A stretch of 64,000 nt of DNA from Mangrovimicrobium sp048323675 (GTDB lineage Bacteria; Pseudomonadota; Gammaproteobacteria; Pseudomonadales; Halieaceae). Within the stretch, counting starts at the first letter, position 1; the number at the start of each line of letters is the position of its first letter. Shown in pieces: positions 1-8,423 of the stretch. Made by a program: the position numbers and the translations under genes. The stretch lies in assembly GCF_048323675.1 (NCBI RefSeq), contig NZ_JBLWFK010000002.1, positions 930,001 to 994,000 of the forward strand, in the 5' to 3' direction. A model generated the notes under the pieces. The model worked only from the letters and a program-made list of their open reading frames with translations. It was not told the DNA's origin and did not search any database.

Positions 1-977
1 AGGCTCGTCGCGAAGATATCGTAATTGAACGAGTCCTGCGTACCGATACCCAGGGTTTCCTTCCCATCGGGTGTGAATCCGCGGAATTCGCCGATCACGC
101 CGGCGGGCGGCTCGAACATCAGTTCGCCCGGCGATTTGATGCTGAAAAAGCGACCGGACTTGCCGAGTTCGGGACTGAGCAGGAACGACACGTTGTGAAG
201 TTCGTAACCCGGCGGCCCGAAGTTGGGAGCGGGATTGAATTCCAGCCGCCCGAAAGCGGCGAACTGGGTGGCGCTGGAAAGATCCGACGTGAGGAACAAC
301 TGGTTCCACCCCAGGTGCACATTGTCCAAGTGCAGCCGCAGTTCCCGCATGATCCGGAAGTTCAGGAAGGGCGAGATGATCGGGTAGATATGCGTGCTTT
401 CGGGTGTGCACGCGGTGTCAGAGACCTGGTGCGGGCTGCAGTCGAGGATATTGGTACCCATCTTGACCCGCATGCCATCGTGGAAGGCTTCCGGGTAGGT
501 GTTGTCGTTGGGGTTGTTGATGCCGACCTTGTTGGCGTCGGGAATACCACAGGTGACACAGCGCCAGCCATCGCCATTATCGAAGGTCGAGCCGTCCGTT
601 TTCACCAGTATGAGTTGGCCGCCACTGTAGATACTGGCCGGATCGGGCGCTTCGGGCGCACCGGCGAACCTGATGGAGACATAGACCTGCTTTCCGTCAG
701 GAGTAAAGGTTCTCGCGCCGTCGATGCCATCGCGCCCGAGGCTGATGCAGCCGGTGCCGTTGGGGTTGATCGACGAAGTACAGGAACCGGCGTCGCTCGA
801 GGGCGCGGTCGGTGGCAGGGGGAGCGACTCGATGACGACTGTCTCTGGCTCATTGACTGCCTCGGATTTGTTGTTGTGGCCATCGCTGTTACATGCGGAT
901 GTAATAATGCATAACGGTACCCAGCACGAGATGCGGACCAGGCGTGCTATTTTTATCTCTCTGAATTTTTTCAACAT
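1..977 (-). CDS. Lipoprotein with WD40/PD40-like blades (3' end missing)
   Basis: The frame stays open from an ATG at 977 to the window edge, giving about 325 residues without the C-terminus. The N-terminus has a basic stretch, a hydrophobic segment and a lipobox ending at Cys29 (TSAC followed by Asn), so the product should be a lipid-anchored envelope protein. Repeats of the type FTPDGKQVYVS (about residues 91-101) and FTPDGKET (about residue 300) look like PD40/TolB-type beta-propeller blades. No catalytic motif is visible in the part present, so the function is unknown; a substrate-binding propeller or the propeller part of a peptidase-like protein are both possible. No strong ribosome-binding site precedes the ATG, so the start is moderately certain. 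Confidence 0.6.
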   Translation of the reverse strand, partial: MLKKFREIKIARLVRISCWVPLCIITSACNSDGHNNKSEAVNEPETVVIESLPLPPTAPSSDAGSCTSSINPNGTGCISLGRDGIDGARTFTPDGKQVYVSIRFAGAPEAPDPASIYSGGQLILVKTDGSTFDNGDGWRCVTCGIPDANKVGINNPNDNTYPEAFHDGMRVKMGTNILDCSPHQVSDTACTPESTHIYPIISPFLNFRIMRELRLHLDNVHLGWNQLFLTSDLSSATQFAAFGRLEFNPAPNFGPPGYELHNVSFLLSPELGKSGRFFSIKSPGELMFEPPAGVIGEFRGFTPDGKETLGIGTQDSFNYDIFATS

Positions 978-1213
978 ATTGAAATCGATCCTTGCGGCCA
1001 TTGCCGTTCAAGTGCCGCTACTATACTAGTTCGCCAGATCTGAATGCCCCTGCACTCAAGGTGTGAGTGGGAGTAGAGAAGTGAGGGGTGGGGAGCGAGC
1101 GCCGAAGGCCGCAGCGGTGCAGATCAGTCGCCCTGGCTGGTCATGCCGGCGCTCTGTCCCGCTGACTGGCCGAACCGGCCGATCGATCCAGTCGCGGCGC
1201 GATTTCTGGTCGG

Positions 1214-2089
1214 TTATTTTGCGGCCCCAGGCTCCAGGAGGTTGGCGCGCACGCGATCCAGTTCTTCGTCGGTAACCCCCAGCTCATCCCGGATATAGGC
1301 CATCACCGAGCCGTGCTCCTCCTCGATAGCCGCCAAAGCAGCTTCCAGATAAGCGGGGTTGGAGGCGAGCAGCGGCGCGGTGAGCGCTTTGGGCATGGTC
1401 GTCATCATGGACTGGGCACTGCCTTCCTCGAACTGGTAGCCGTTGCCACCAAGCACGGCAATCTGCTGGTACTTACCGGACATCGCGTAATCCTGCAGGA
1501 TCACGTCACGCGGCACACCCAGCGCGGTCAGGATCAACGCAATGCCCAGTCCGGTACGATCCTTGCCTGCGGAACAGTGCACTACCAACGGCAGGTTGCC
1601 ATTCGCGATTTCCCCGAAGATTACCGAGTAGTGAGCAGACTGCTGTTTCGGCAGCGTGCGGTACTGCTGAATCATCACCTGCTCGACATCCTCCGGGGTC
1701 AGCCCTTTCCTGGAGAAAAGCTGCGTCAGGCCTGCCAGCATGTCGCCCTGGGAGTAACTCCAACTGAGGATTTCGGCCTCGCCGGCTTGCCACATGGTGG
1801 GCTCTGCCGCGCGTTCCTCGTTGGTTCGCAGGTCGGCGATGAGTGCGATATTCCGGTCGTGCAGGAAATCGAAGTCTCGCCCGGTCAATGCGTACAGCGT
1901 CCCCGAACGATAGAGCTTCCCCCACTTTACCTGCTCAAGATTGCCAGCCGGGTAACCGCCCACATCGCGAAAATTGCGCCCACCCTCGAGGGGCAATACA
2001 CGTGAATAGTTCTCGGCAACAGTCCCCGCAAAGCTTCCCGGGCTGAACAGTACTGTCGCGAGCAAAGCGGCACTTAGTAGCGCTCTCAT
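1214..2089 (-). CDS. Exported protein-tyrosine phosphatase-like protein
   Basis: A 291-residue protein of the tyrosine phosphatase superfamily. The P-loop HCSAGKDRTG (Cys172, Arg178) fits the C-x5-R active site of single-domain tyrosine/serine and phosphoinositide phosphatases (Y_phosphatase3 type). NFRDVGGYP near residue 40 and the ADLRTNEER element near residue 85 are also typical. Residues 1-22 form a signal peptide, so it acts in the periplasm or outside, unlike most relatives. The ATG at 2089 is preferred to an upstream TTG at 2110 because GGGG precedes it and the signal peptide begins there. The substrate is unknown; it follows the CitE-type gene on the same strand after about 30 bases. 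Confidence 0.8.
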   Translation of the reverse strand: MRALLSAALLATVLFSPGSFAGTVAENYSRVLPLEGGRNFRDVGGYPAGNLEQVKWGKLYRSGTLYALTGRDFDFLHDRNIALIADLRTNEERAAEPTMWQAGEAEILSWSYSQGDMLAGLTQLFSRKGLTPEDVEQVMIQQYRTLPKQQSAHYSVIFGEIANGNLPLVVHCSAGKDRTGLGIALILTALGVPRDVILQDYAMSGKYQQIAVLGGNGYQFEEGSAQSMMTTMPKALTAPLLASNPAYLEAALAAIEEEHGSVMAYIRDELGVTDEELDRVRANLLEPGAAK

Positions 2090-2119
2090 AAGGCAATCCC
2101 CATTATTCAAAAATATTTC

Positions 2120-2965
2120 TTATCGCCGAGTGGAGTCGGAAAGGTCCACGCCATCGCCGGCGCTGCCGGCCAGGCAGCTTTCGATAATCCGTTCAGCCTG
2201 GAGCAGAATAGGCCTGTCGATCATCTTTCCGTCAACCGAGACGGCGCCGCCATTGCTCGACTTTGCCGCGTCGATCACGCGCCTCGCCCATTCGATTTCC
2301 TGCGCCGACGGTGCGAATGCCGAGTTGACCGGGTCTACTTGTCGCGGGTGAATGCACAGCTTGCCGCCGAAACCCAGCGATCTCGATCGCAAGGCCTGCT
2401 GCCTGATCAGCTCAACATCGTTGAATTCCACGCTGACGCCATCGACCGGCGGCAGCAACCGCGCAAGGCAGGATTCGAGCACAATCCGGTTGCGCACAGA
2501 TGTAAGCGCCTCGCCATCGTCGCTGATTCCGCTCTCGAGACTGAAATCCACGCTGCCAAACGCCAGTCGCTGCACCTGGCCTGCGGCAGTGATCTCCCGC
2601 AGGCCCATCACACCTCGCACGGTCTCGACCAGGGCAGTGACAGGCCTGCCGGGCAATCTGCCGGCGACATGCTGCACGGCCTCCACTTCCGCCTTGGGCA
2701 GCATCAGCCCCGCCCCGGGGAATTGCGCGAGCAAATCGAGATCTGCAGCGAACCATTCCGACTCCATGCCGTTGATCCGCACCGTGGTTGGCACACCGCG
2801 GGCCAGCCAGTCAGCCGTGGCCTGCCGCGCTTCCTCCTTGTTATCAAACGCCACGGCATCCTCGAGGTCGATCACCACCTCATGGGCACCCGCCGCGGCG
2901 GCCTTTTCGAATCGCTCCGGGCGATCGCCGGGGACGAACAACAGACTGCGCGCTATCGATGCCAT
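2120..2965 (-). CDS. CitE/HpcH-type CoA-ester lyase (citramalyl-CoA or malyl-CoA type)
   Basis: A 281-residue HpcH/HpaI aldolase-citrate lyase beta family enzyme. Family features are RSLLFVPGDRPERF at the N-terminus, VIDLEDAV (about residues 31-38), VRINGM (62-67), the metal-binding glutamate in ALVETVRG (about 113), the aspartate in AFGSVDF (140) and CIHPRQV near residue 235. Such enzymes cleave 3-hydroxy-acyl-CoA esters such as (S)-citramalyl-CoA or malyl-CoA to acetyl-CoA plus a 2-oxo acid, using magnesium. Only three bases separate it from the upstream isochorismatase-like gene, so the two are co-translated. With CoA-transferase and hydratase genes alongside, a citramalyl-CoA-like substrate is the best guess; it is not proven. 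Confidence 0.82.
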   Translation of the reverse strand: MASIARSLLFVPGDRPERFEKAAAAGAHEVVIDLEDAVAFDNKEEARQATADWLARGVPTTVRINGMESEWFAADLDLLAQFPGAGLMLPKAEVEAVQHVAGRLPGRPVTALVETVRGVMGLREITAAGQVQRLAFGSVDFSLESGISDDGEALTSVRNRIVLESCLARLLPPVDGVSVEFNDVELIRQQALRSRSLGFGGKLCIHPRQVDPVNSAFAPSAQEIEWARRVIDAAKSSNGGAVSVDGKMIDRPILLQAERIIESCLAGSAGDGVDLSDSTRR

Positions 2966-2968
2966 CGG

Positions 2969-3550
2969 CTAGTTGAACTCGACATCGGTGGACGTGGTAA
3001 CCACGCAGAAACGCCGCAGGCTGGTCATAGCGATATCGTGCTCTTCCGTCGTCAGGCCGCAACTGCAGTCTTCCAGCAAATGCATCTCGTAGTCGCGGTC
3101 ATGCCCTTCGCGCACCATCGCCTGTACCACGGCATTGGTGGAAATACCCGAACAGTAGATCCTGCCGATGTTTTGCGCGCTGAGTATGGCGTCCAGGGTG
3201 GTGGCGTAGAAGGGACTCACCCGGTGTTTCACGATATCGAAGTCTTCATTGCGCTGCCCGAGGTCGGGGTGGGTTTGCGTGCCCCACTCCCCCAGCTTGA
3301 ATATGCCGTTTTTGCGGGCGGCGGAAAAAATGGGTGAATTCGGCGGGCACTCGCGGTAATCGGGGGAAAAACCCACCCGTACAAATCCCACCAGCACACC
3401 CGCGGCGCGAGCCTTGTCGATCGCCGCGCGGGTATTGGCGACAATATTGCGCGCCCTCGCCTGCTCCCCGTAGGGTCCATTGCCGTTGGGGCCATCGGGG
3501 TGAACGAGATCGTTCATCATATCGAGAACGAGATAGATGGAGTTGCTCAT
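2969..3550 (-). CDS. Isochorismatase-fold hydrolase lacking the usual nucleophilic Cys
   Basis: A 193-residue isochorismatase/cysteine hydrolase-fold protein. The first acidic residue sits in LVLDMMND (Asp10), and a Lys falls near 109 in DIVKHR. The strand that normally carries the nucleophile (G-x-x-T-x-x-C) reads GISTNAVV, so Val141 replaces the catalytic cysteine of the amidase members. Enterobactin isochorismatases also work without this cysteine, so a vinyl-ether or other hydrolysis is possible, as is loss of hydrolase activity. It lies between CoA-transferase and CitE-type genes in one leftward operon. The substrate is unknown. Confidence 0.75.
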   Translation of the reverse strand: MSNSIYLVLDMMNDLVHPDGPNGNGPYGEQARARNIVANTRAAIDKARAAGVLVGFVRVGFSPDYRECPPNSPIFSAARKNGIFKLGEWGTQTHPDLGQRNEDFDIVKHRVSPFYATTLDAILSAQNIGRIYCSGISTNAVVQAMVREGHDRDYEMHLLEDCSCGLTTEEHDIAMTSLRRFCVVTTSTDVEFN

Positions 3551-3595
3551 GCAATCAGCCTGTGCCTGTCAGCTTGGTAATGAACGCCAGGGAGC

Positions 3596-4801
3596 CTAGA
3601 AAATGACTTCCCGGGCCTCGAGATCTGCGCGTGCATCACGGTTCATCCCCAGCAGTTCACCGAAGACGTAGTCTTCGTCCTGGCCCAGTTCGGGCGTGCC
3701 GCGATGGATGCCCACGGCACCGGTTTTGGAAAAGCGCGCCGGGAAGCCCACGGCGAACCGCCGATCCACGCTGGGGTCATCGACCGACACCAGGGTACCT
3801 CGCTGGTGCAGGTGCTCGTCGTCGGCGATATCCTGCATGTTCAAGGATACCTGGGCGCACACGCCCACCGCCTGCAACTTTCCGGCAAGATTATCAGCAT
3901 CGAAGTGCGACAACCACTGGCTCATCTGCCGGTCCAGGCTCTCGCGATTCTCGCGCCGGCCATGTGCGCTCGAAAACTCGGGCCTGACCGTTTCGACCGC
4001 GACATCCAGGACCTCAAGCAGCTTGTGCCACTCCGCGTCGTTGCGCACCGCGATGCTCAGCCAGCGATCCGGCTTTGCGGTTTCGTAGACACCGTGCGGC
4101 GCCATGCCGGGGTCGCCATTGCCCGGACGCTCGGCCTTCAGGCCCATGCTGGCCATCACCAGTGCATCGCCCACCATTGCGGAAGATACCTCCCGTGCCG
4201 CGAGGTCGATGTACTGCGGCTTACCCGTGCGCCTGCGCTGGTGTAATCCGGCGAGTATCGCCACTGCGGCATGGTATCCCGAGGTGTGGTCCATCACGTG
4301 CCGTATCTCGACAGGGGGACCATCGGGGTAGCCAGTCATCCAGCCGAGGCCACCCCAGGCACCGAACAACGGCGCATATCCGGCGAAATGGGAGTCGGGA
4401 CCGGACTGACCGGAGGAGGACAGCGACAGCATCAACAGGTCGGGACGCACTTTGACCAGTTCGTCGAAGCCGAGGCCCAGCCGCTTGAGTACACCCGGGC
4501 GAAAACTCTCGGCGGCGATGTCGGAGACCGCGACAATTCGCCTGGCGATCTCCACCGCTTCCGGCTTTTTCAGGTTCAGGCGTACCGAGAGCTTGTTCGA
4601 CGCCACCTGGTCGAAGGTCGCCGCTGTCATTCGCCCGTAGACCGCGTGGGGTTTGCGGAAGGCGTCCGGCCGGGTGCGGCTTTCGATCTTGATACACTCC
4701 GCACCGAGTTGCGAGAGCACGTGCGTGCCGAAAGGTCCCGCCGCGTGAATGGTGAAATCGGCGATTCGAATACCTTTGAGCGGCAGTGTCGGTGCACTCA
4801 T
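3596..4801 (-). CDS. Family III CoA-transferase (CaiB/BaiF), subunit with Glu at active position
   Basis: A 401-residue CaiB/BaiF family protein, recognisable from LPLKGIRIADFT at the start, QLGAECIKIES near residue 31 and the NLKKPEAVEIARR segment. Family III enzymes move CoA between carboxylic acids through a catalytic aspartate. In this chain the equivalent segment reads QYIDLAAREV, with Glu204 where formyl-CoA transferase has its Asp169. Its start codon overlaps the stop of the upstream CoA-transferase gene by four bases (ATGA), so the two chains are probably made in equal amounts. A heteromer in which the neighbour carries the true aspartate, as in benzylsuccinate CoA-transferase, is a reasonable inference. 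Confidence 0.85.
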   Translation of the reverse strand: MSAPTLPLKGIRIADFTIHAAGPFGTHVLSQLGAECIKIESRTRPDAFRKPHAVYGRMTAATFDQVASNKLSVRLNLKKPEAVEIARRIVAVSDIAAESFRPGVLKRLGLGFDELVKVRPDLLMLSLSSSGQSGPDSHFAGYAPLFGAWGGLGWMTGYPDGPPVEIRHVMDHTSGYHAAVAILAGLHQRRRTGKPQYIDLAAREVSSAMVGDALVMASMGLKAERPGNGDPGMAPHGVYETAKPDRWLSIAVRNDAEWHKLLEVLDVAVETVRPEFSSAHGRRENRESLDRQMSQWLSHFDADNLAGKLQAVGVCAQVSLNMQDIADDEHLHQRGTLVSVDDPSVDRRFAVGFPARFSKTGAVGIHRGTPELGQDEDYVFGELLGMNRDARADLEAREVIF

Positions 4802-5979
4802 GCCCGTGCTTCCTCCAGGATTTCGGATCCAGTGAAGCTACCCAGCGCCGGCACCCCGGAACGGAAGTGCAGCGGTGTGGTGGCGAATTGGAACGGGGCC
4901 AGCAGGATGTCCGCCTGCTCGCCGCTCGGCAGCATCGCGGGCTGGAACAGCGCGCGGGAGCGTTCGTGCTCTCCCTGCAGCACATCTTCGGGAGTACGGT
5001 ACTTGGCGGCCGGCACACCCAGTTCCTGCGCCGCGGCCACGATGTCCTCGACCTTGCGTACGGCCATCCACTCGCGAACATGCTTGTTGATTTCATCACC
5101 GCGACGGCTGCGCTCCAGCGGGTCCTGCAGGGCTTCATCCAGCGCCCACTCCGGCTCGCCGAGGAGTTTCACCAACCCCTGCCACTGGCGGTCTTCCAGG
5201 GTCAGCAATTCCAGGTATCCGTTCTCCGTCTCGAACACCCCACCGTAGCGGAATTTTCGTGTGGATCGGTGTTCCAGCGAGCCATCGCCCAGTCGCTGCA
5301 GGGCAAAGGCGCCGCACAACAACATCGCGTCCTGGCTGGAAACATCGATGTACTGGCCGCCGGTTTCACCCGCACACCAGAGCGCCGACAGCGCCGAGAT
5401 CGCAGCCACCAGGCCGCTCTGGTATTCGGCGAAATGCCCGTACATCTTCAGCGGTGCCCGCTCTGGAAACAACTCGTGCGAGTAGCCGTTGGGCAGCAGG
5501 AAACCCTCGCCCGCGGCATGCACGAGATTGACTTCCTCGCCGTCCCAGTCGGCCTTGCAGCCGCTGGCGCCATAGGGCAACACACTCACGTGCACCAGCC
5601 CGGGATAGGCCTCCGCAATCGAGCCTTCGTCGAGGCCAAGGCGGGGCCTGCGAGCCCGGGGGGTGTCGTCGATCAGGATATCGGCTGTTGACAACAGCTG
5701 CCGCAGTACCGATTCACCGGCATCGCTGCCCAATTCGCAGATGGCACTCTGTTTACCCACCGCGAGGTAGGCGAACAGTGCACTTTCACCTCCGCTGTCA
5801 TCCAGCAGTGGTGGCGCATGGCGCAGCAGCGAGCCTGCAGCGGGTTCCAGCATGATGACGTCGGCGCCCATGGTGGCGAGCAGGCGGCCCGCGTAGGCGG
5901 CGGCAACGCCGCGGGAGATCTCGATAACGCGGCAGCCCGCCAGGGGCAGGCTGCCTGGCGATGCGTCAGTGTTCAGCAT
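4798..5979 (-). CDS. Family III CoA-transferase (CaiB/BaiF), subunit with catalytic Asp
   Basis: A 393-residue CaiB/BaiF family protein. The start at 5979 is chosen because the GGGGGA at about 12 bases upstream is a good ribosome-binding site and LPLAGCRVIEIS matches the usual family N-terminus; the frame is open to 6081 but that extension looks random. The active segment GGQYIDVSSQDAM keeps the catalytic aspartate (Asp217). It lies 19 bases after the dehydratase gene and overlaps the next transferase gene by four bases. The likely role is activating a carboxylic acid to its CoA thioester for the neighbouring dehydratases and lyase. Confidence 0.87.
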   Translation of the reverse strand: MLNTDASPGSLPLAGCRVIEISRGVAAAYAGRLLATMGADVIMLEPAAGSLLRHAPPLLDDSGGESALFAYLAVGKQSAICELGSDAGESVLRQLLSTADILIDDTPRARRPRLGLDEGSIAEAYPGLVHVSVLPYGASGCKADWDGEEVNLVHAAGEGFLLPNGYSHELFPERAPLKMYGHFAEYQSGLVAAISALSALWCAGETGGQYIDVSSQDAMLLCGAFALQRLGDGSLEHRSTRKFRYGGVFETENGYLELLTLEDRQWQGLVKLLGEPEWALDEALQDPLERSRRGDEINKHVREWMAVRKVEDIVAAAQELGVPAAKYRTPEDVLQGEHERSRALFQPAMLPSGEQADILLAPFQFATTPLHFRSGVPALGSFTGSEILEEARA

Positions 5980-5998
5980 CGTCGGCCGTCCCCCGGAA

Positions 5999-7207
5999 TC
6001 AACGGATAACCGGCAGTTCGAGGTCGCAGCCGGAGCCGTCGAGGAATGCCGGCAGGCTGACATCGCGGGAAGGCAGCGCAACCGTCGCCAGCCCCGGGGT
6101 GGTCACTTCGCCGCGCTGGTTCTCCGCGGCAATCTCGATATCCACCAGCGGGGTGTTGTCCTTGACGTACTTCTTGACGACCTTGCCCTTGCAGAAGGTG
6201 GTGTCGCCCATGATATTGAAGCGGCGCATCTGGGTGCGGATGCGCTTGAGCACGCCTGCATCGCCCATCCAGTTGGTCACCAGCGAACACATCCACGCGG
6301 AGCGCTGGGGACCGTAGTCATAGGTGCCAGGTACGCCCACGTCCTTGGCCGTGGATTCGCGGTGGTGGCCGATGCCGGTGTATTCGACGCCGCCGCCGGC
6401 CTCCGGGTTGCGGAAGAAGTGGCCCGGGTGCTTGACCGCGCTTTGCAATACGACGCCGTGGGTGTGGCCACGGCCACAGCCGACCAGGAAGCCCATGGTG
6501 TCCATCAGCGACAGCGGCCCACGCGCGATCGTCGGCAGTTCCTCGCCCTCCTGCACATCCTCCCAGTAGCGGGTGTGCTCGCCGCGAATGTTCTTCACTT
6601 CGTCGAGCACCATCTGGTCGATGCGGTCGTGCTCTTCGTTGGTGTACTCGTGGGTTTCGATTTCCTTGTACTTGCCAGTATCGCGAGCGGCCTTGCGCTC
6701 GTGGCGGGTACAGGTGCCGAGCGCCCGCGCAACCAGTTCGCTGCGCTGGTTGTAGTAGCAGGCCTCCACGTACTGCAGTACCAGGCGGCCGGAGAATTTG
6801 CTCTCCTTCTCTTCCACCCCGACCACGCGTTCGATCGCGGTGATGCGGTCGCCGGGGCGGATGTGGCGGAACAGTTCCCAGTCATTGCCGGCGTAGAAAC
6901 CGTGAACGCCGGACAGGCCCCAGCGGGTGCGGCCGAGCCAGCCGAAGGCCATGGGAAAGTTGGGATGGGCAATCATGGTGCCGTAGCGACTGGCGGGGCC
7001 GTAGCCAGGATCGCGATACAGCGGATTGAGGTCGCCGATGCCGTTACACCAGTTGCGCAGTGTATCCGCGGTCGCGTCCTGCAGGTAGGGACCCTCCGGT
7101 CGCAGTTGCAGACCGATCATCGCCCTCGCCTTGGCGATGGCCTCATCGGTTATCTTACCTTCGGCGGGTGCTCCGCCGACGTTGCTTTGCTCAGCTGCTT
7201 CGCTCAC
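5999..7207 (-). CDS. MaoC-like double-hotdog acyl-CoA dehydratase/hydratase
   Basis: About 402 residues with two hotdog halves: an FAS1-type dehydratase N-terminal half (DTLRNWCNGIGDLNPLYRD near residue 45, then PGDRITAIERVVGVEEK) and a MaoC-like C-terminal half beginning near ARYWEDVQEGEELP-like sequence at about 200. Such proteins add or remove water at a 2-enoyl-CoA. The reading frame opens at an ATG at 7252 without a Shine-Dalgarno sequence; the GTG at 7207 has GGAGAG five bases upstream and is preferred. It is the first gene of a five-gene run ending with the CitE-type lyase, and a 235-base gap with an ATGCAT-centred palindrome precedes it. Confidence 0.8.
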   Translation of the reverse strand: MSEAAEQSNVGGAPAEGKITDEAIAKARAMIGLQLRPEGPYLQDATADTLRNWCNGIGDLNPLYRDPGYGPASRYGTMIAHPNFPMAFGWLGRTRWGLSGVHGFYAGNDWELFRHIRPGDRITAIERVVGVEEKESKFSGRLVLQYVEACYYNQRSELVARALGTCTRHERKAARDTGKYKEIETHEYTNEEHDRIDQMVLDEVKNIRGEHTRYWEDVQEGEELPTIARGPLSLMDTMGFLVGCGRGHTHGVVLQSAVKHPGHFFRNPEAGGGVEYTGIGHHRESTAKDVGVPGTYDYGPQRSAWMCSLVTNWMGDAGVLKRIRTQMRRFNIMGDTTFCKGKVVKKYVKDNTPLVDIEIAAENQRGEVTTPGLATVALPSRDVSLPAFLDGSGCDLELPVIR

Positions 7208-7371
7208 TGCGTCTCTCCGTAAAATGTCGATTCGTGGATGGGATATATCCATTCGTCACGCTGACGAACCGCCGCGACGGTGTCAGGCTCGCCCGGGCTG
7301 GATAAAACCTGTCGGATGGCAACGACGGTGACCAGATTGCCTCGAGCCGACAGCCACCGCCTCTTAAATGC

Positions 7372-7383
7372 ATAATGCATTAT
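7372..7383. promoter_or_regulatory. ATAATGCATTAT palindrome before dehydratase operon
   Basis: A perfect 12-base palindrome, with a second ATGCAT eight bases to its left, lies in the 235-base gap between the SMP-30 gene end and the dehydratase start. Similar ATGCAT-centred sites precede other genes of this region, so this is a candidate operator, possibly for the GntR protein encoded at 10527. The assignment is inference. Confidence 0.45.
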
Positions 7384-7442
7384 ATTTACTTTGCCGTCAA
7401 CGTAACTGGAATTCCTCACCGCCAGACAGCCTCTGCTTTGGC

Positions 7443-8372
7443 TCAGAAAGGCAATGCCAGGCCCGGCCGAGGCCAGTCCACCGCCAGCAACTGCCCATAG
7501 CCGGACAGGGTGATATAAGCAGTTTCCCGCCGCGGGCCGCCAAAACAGATATTGGTGCAATAGCCCTCTGGCGCACGGTGAAACTCGAGCAACTCCCCCG
7601 CCGGGGAAAACACGCTGATGCCCCCATGTACCAGGGTCGCGACACAGATATTACCGTTCTCTTCCACTGCCAGCGAATCGAAGCGCTGGTAGCCGGGCAA
7701 TCCGTGGACCAGCTGCCCGCCATTGGGCGACGGCCACTCCTCCAGTGCAACTTCTCCCGGCCCGGTAACGGGATACTGCCAGAGCCGGCTGGTTTCGGTT
7801 TCCGATACGTATACCGTGCTGCCGTCAGGTGACAGCCCTACGCCATTGGGAGTCAACAGGTGGTAGGCCACTCGCCGGATACTGCTGCCATCCGCGGCAG
7901 CGTAGTAGAGCGAGCCGTGCATCAGGCAGTCGGGTAGTTTCTTGCCAAAATCGGTAAACCAGAAACCGCCCTGCGAATCGAACACGATATCATTGGGGCC
8001 ATGCAGCAACTCGCCGTCGCAGACTGTGTAGAGCTCTTCAACCGCACCGGTGTCCAAGTTAACCTTTTGAATCGAGCCACCGGTGTAACCCTCGGGGACG
8101 CCGGTGGGGCGGGAATAACCGTTGTCAGTGCGCCAGGCAAAGCCCCCGTTGTTGCAAACGTAGCAGTACCCGTCCGGCCCAATGGCCGCGCCATTGGGGC
8201 CACCACCCAACTCGGCTACCACGTGTTTGCGCCCATCAGCATCCACCCGGGTAAGCCGCCCGCCCATGATTTCCACCACCAGCACACTGCCGTCGTCGAG
8301 CGCTACCGGCCCCTCAGGGAATTCCAGTTCGGTGTTGAGGAATTTGCCTTTCAACTCGAGTTGCCTTGTCAT
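7443..8372 (-). CDS. SMP-30/gluconolactonase-family lactonase
   Basis: A 309-residue six-bladed propeller of the SMP-30/gluconolactonase/LRE family. The divalent-metal site residues are seen in EFPEGPV (Glu near 19), GGPNGAAIGPDG (Asn near 75), LHGPNDIVFDSQGGFWFTD and LTPNGVGLSPDG. These enzymes open sugar or other lactones, usually in the cytoplasm; no signal peptide is present. GGAG nine bases before the ATG supports the start. It follows the 3-hydroxyisobutyrate dehydrogenase-like gene by about 50 bases and is the last gene of that leftward run. It could hydrolyse a lactone formed by an upstream oxidation; the substrate cannot be read from sequence. Confidence 0.85.
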   Translation of the reverse strand: MTRQLELKGKFLNTELEFPEGPVALDDGSVLVVEIMGGRLTRVDADGRKHVVAELGGGPNGAAIGPDGYCYVCNNGGFAWRTDNGYSRPTGVPEGYTGGSIQKVNLDTGAVEELYTVCDGELLHGPNDIVFDSQGGFWFTDFGKKLPDCLMHGSLYYAAADGSSIRRVAYHLLTPNGVGLSPDGSTVYVSETETSRLWQYPVTGPGEVALEEWPSPNGGQLVHGLPGYQRFDSLAVEENGNICVATLVHGGISVFSPAGELLEFHRAPEGYCTNICFGGPRRETAYITLSGYGQLLAVDWPRPGLALPF

Positions 8373-8423
8373 GTTCGCTACTCCATTCCTGGTTTCGATT
8401 GCGGATAACGCGGCGTCGCCGCG

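Noticed and set aside
5969..7222. A 417-codon frame antisense to the MaoC-like dehydratase
   Set aside because: Low-complexity Arg/Ala/Val-rich product without motifs; the sense strand encodes a well-defined double-hotdog enzyme.
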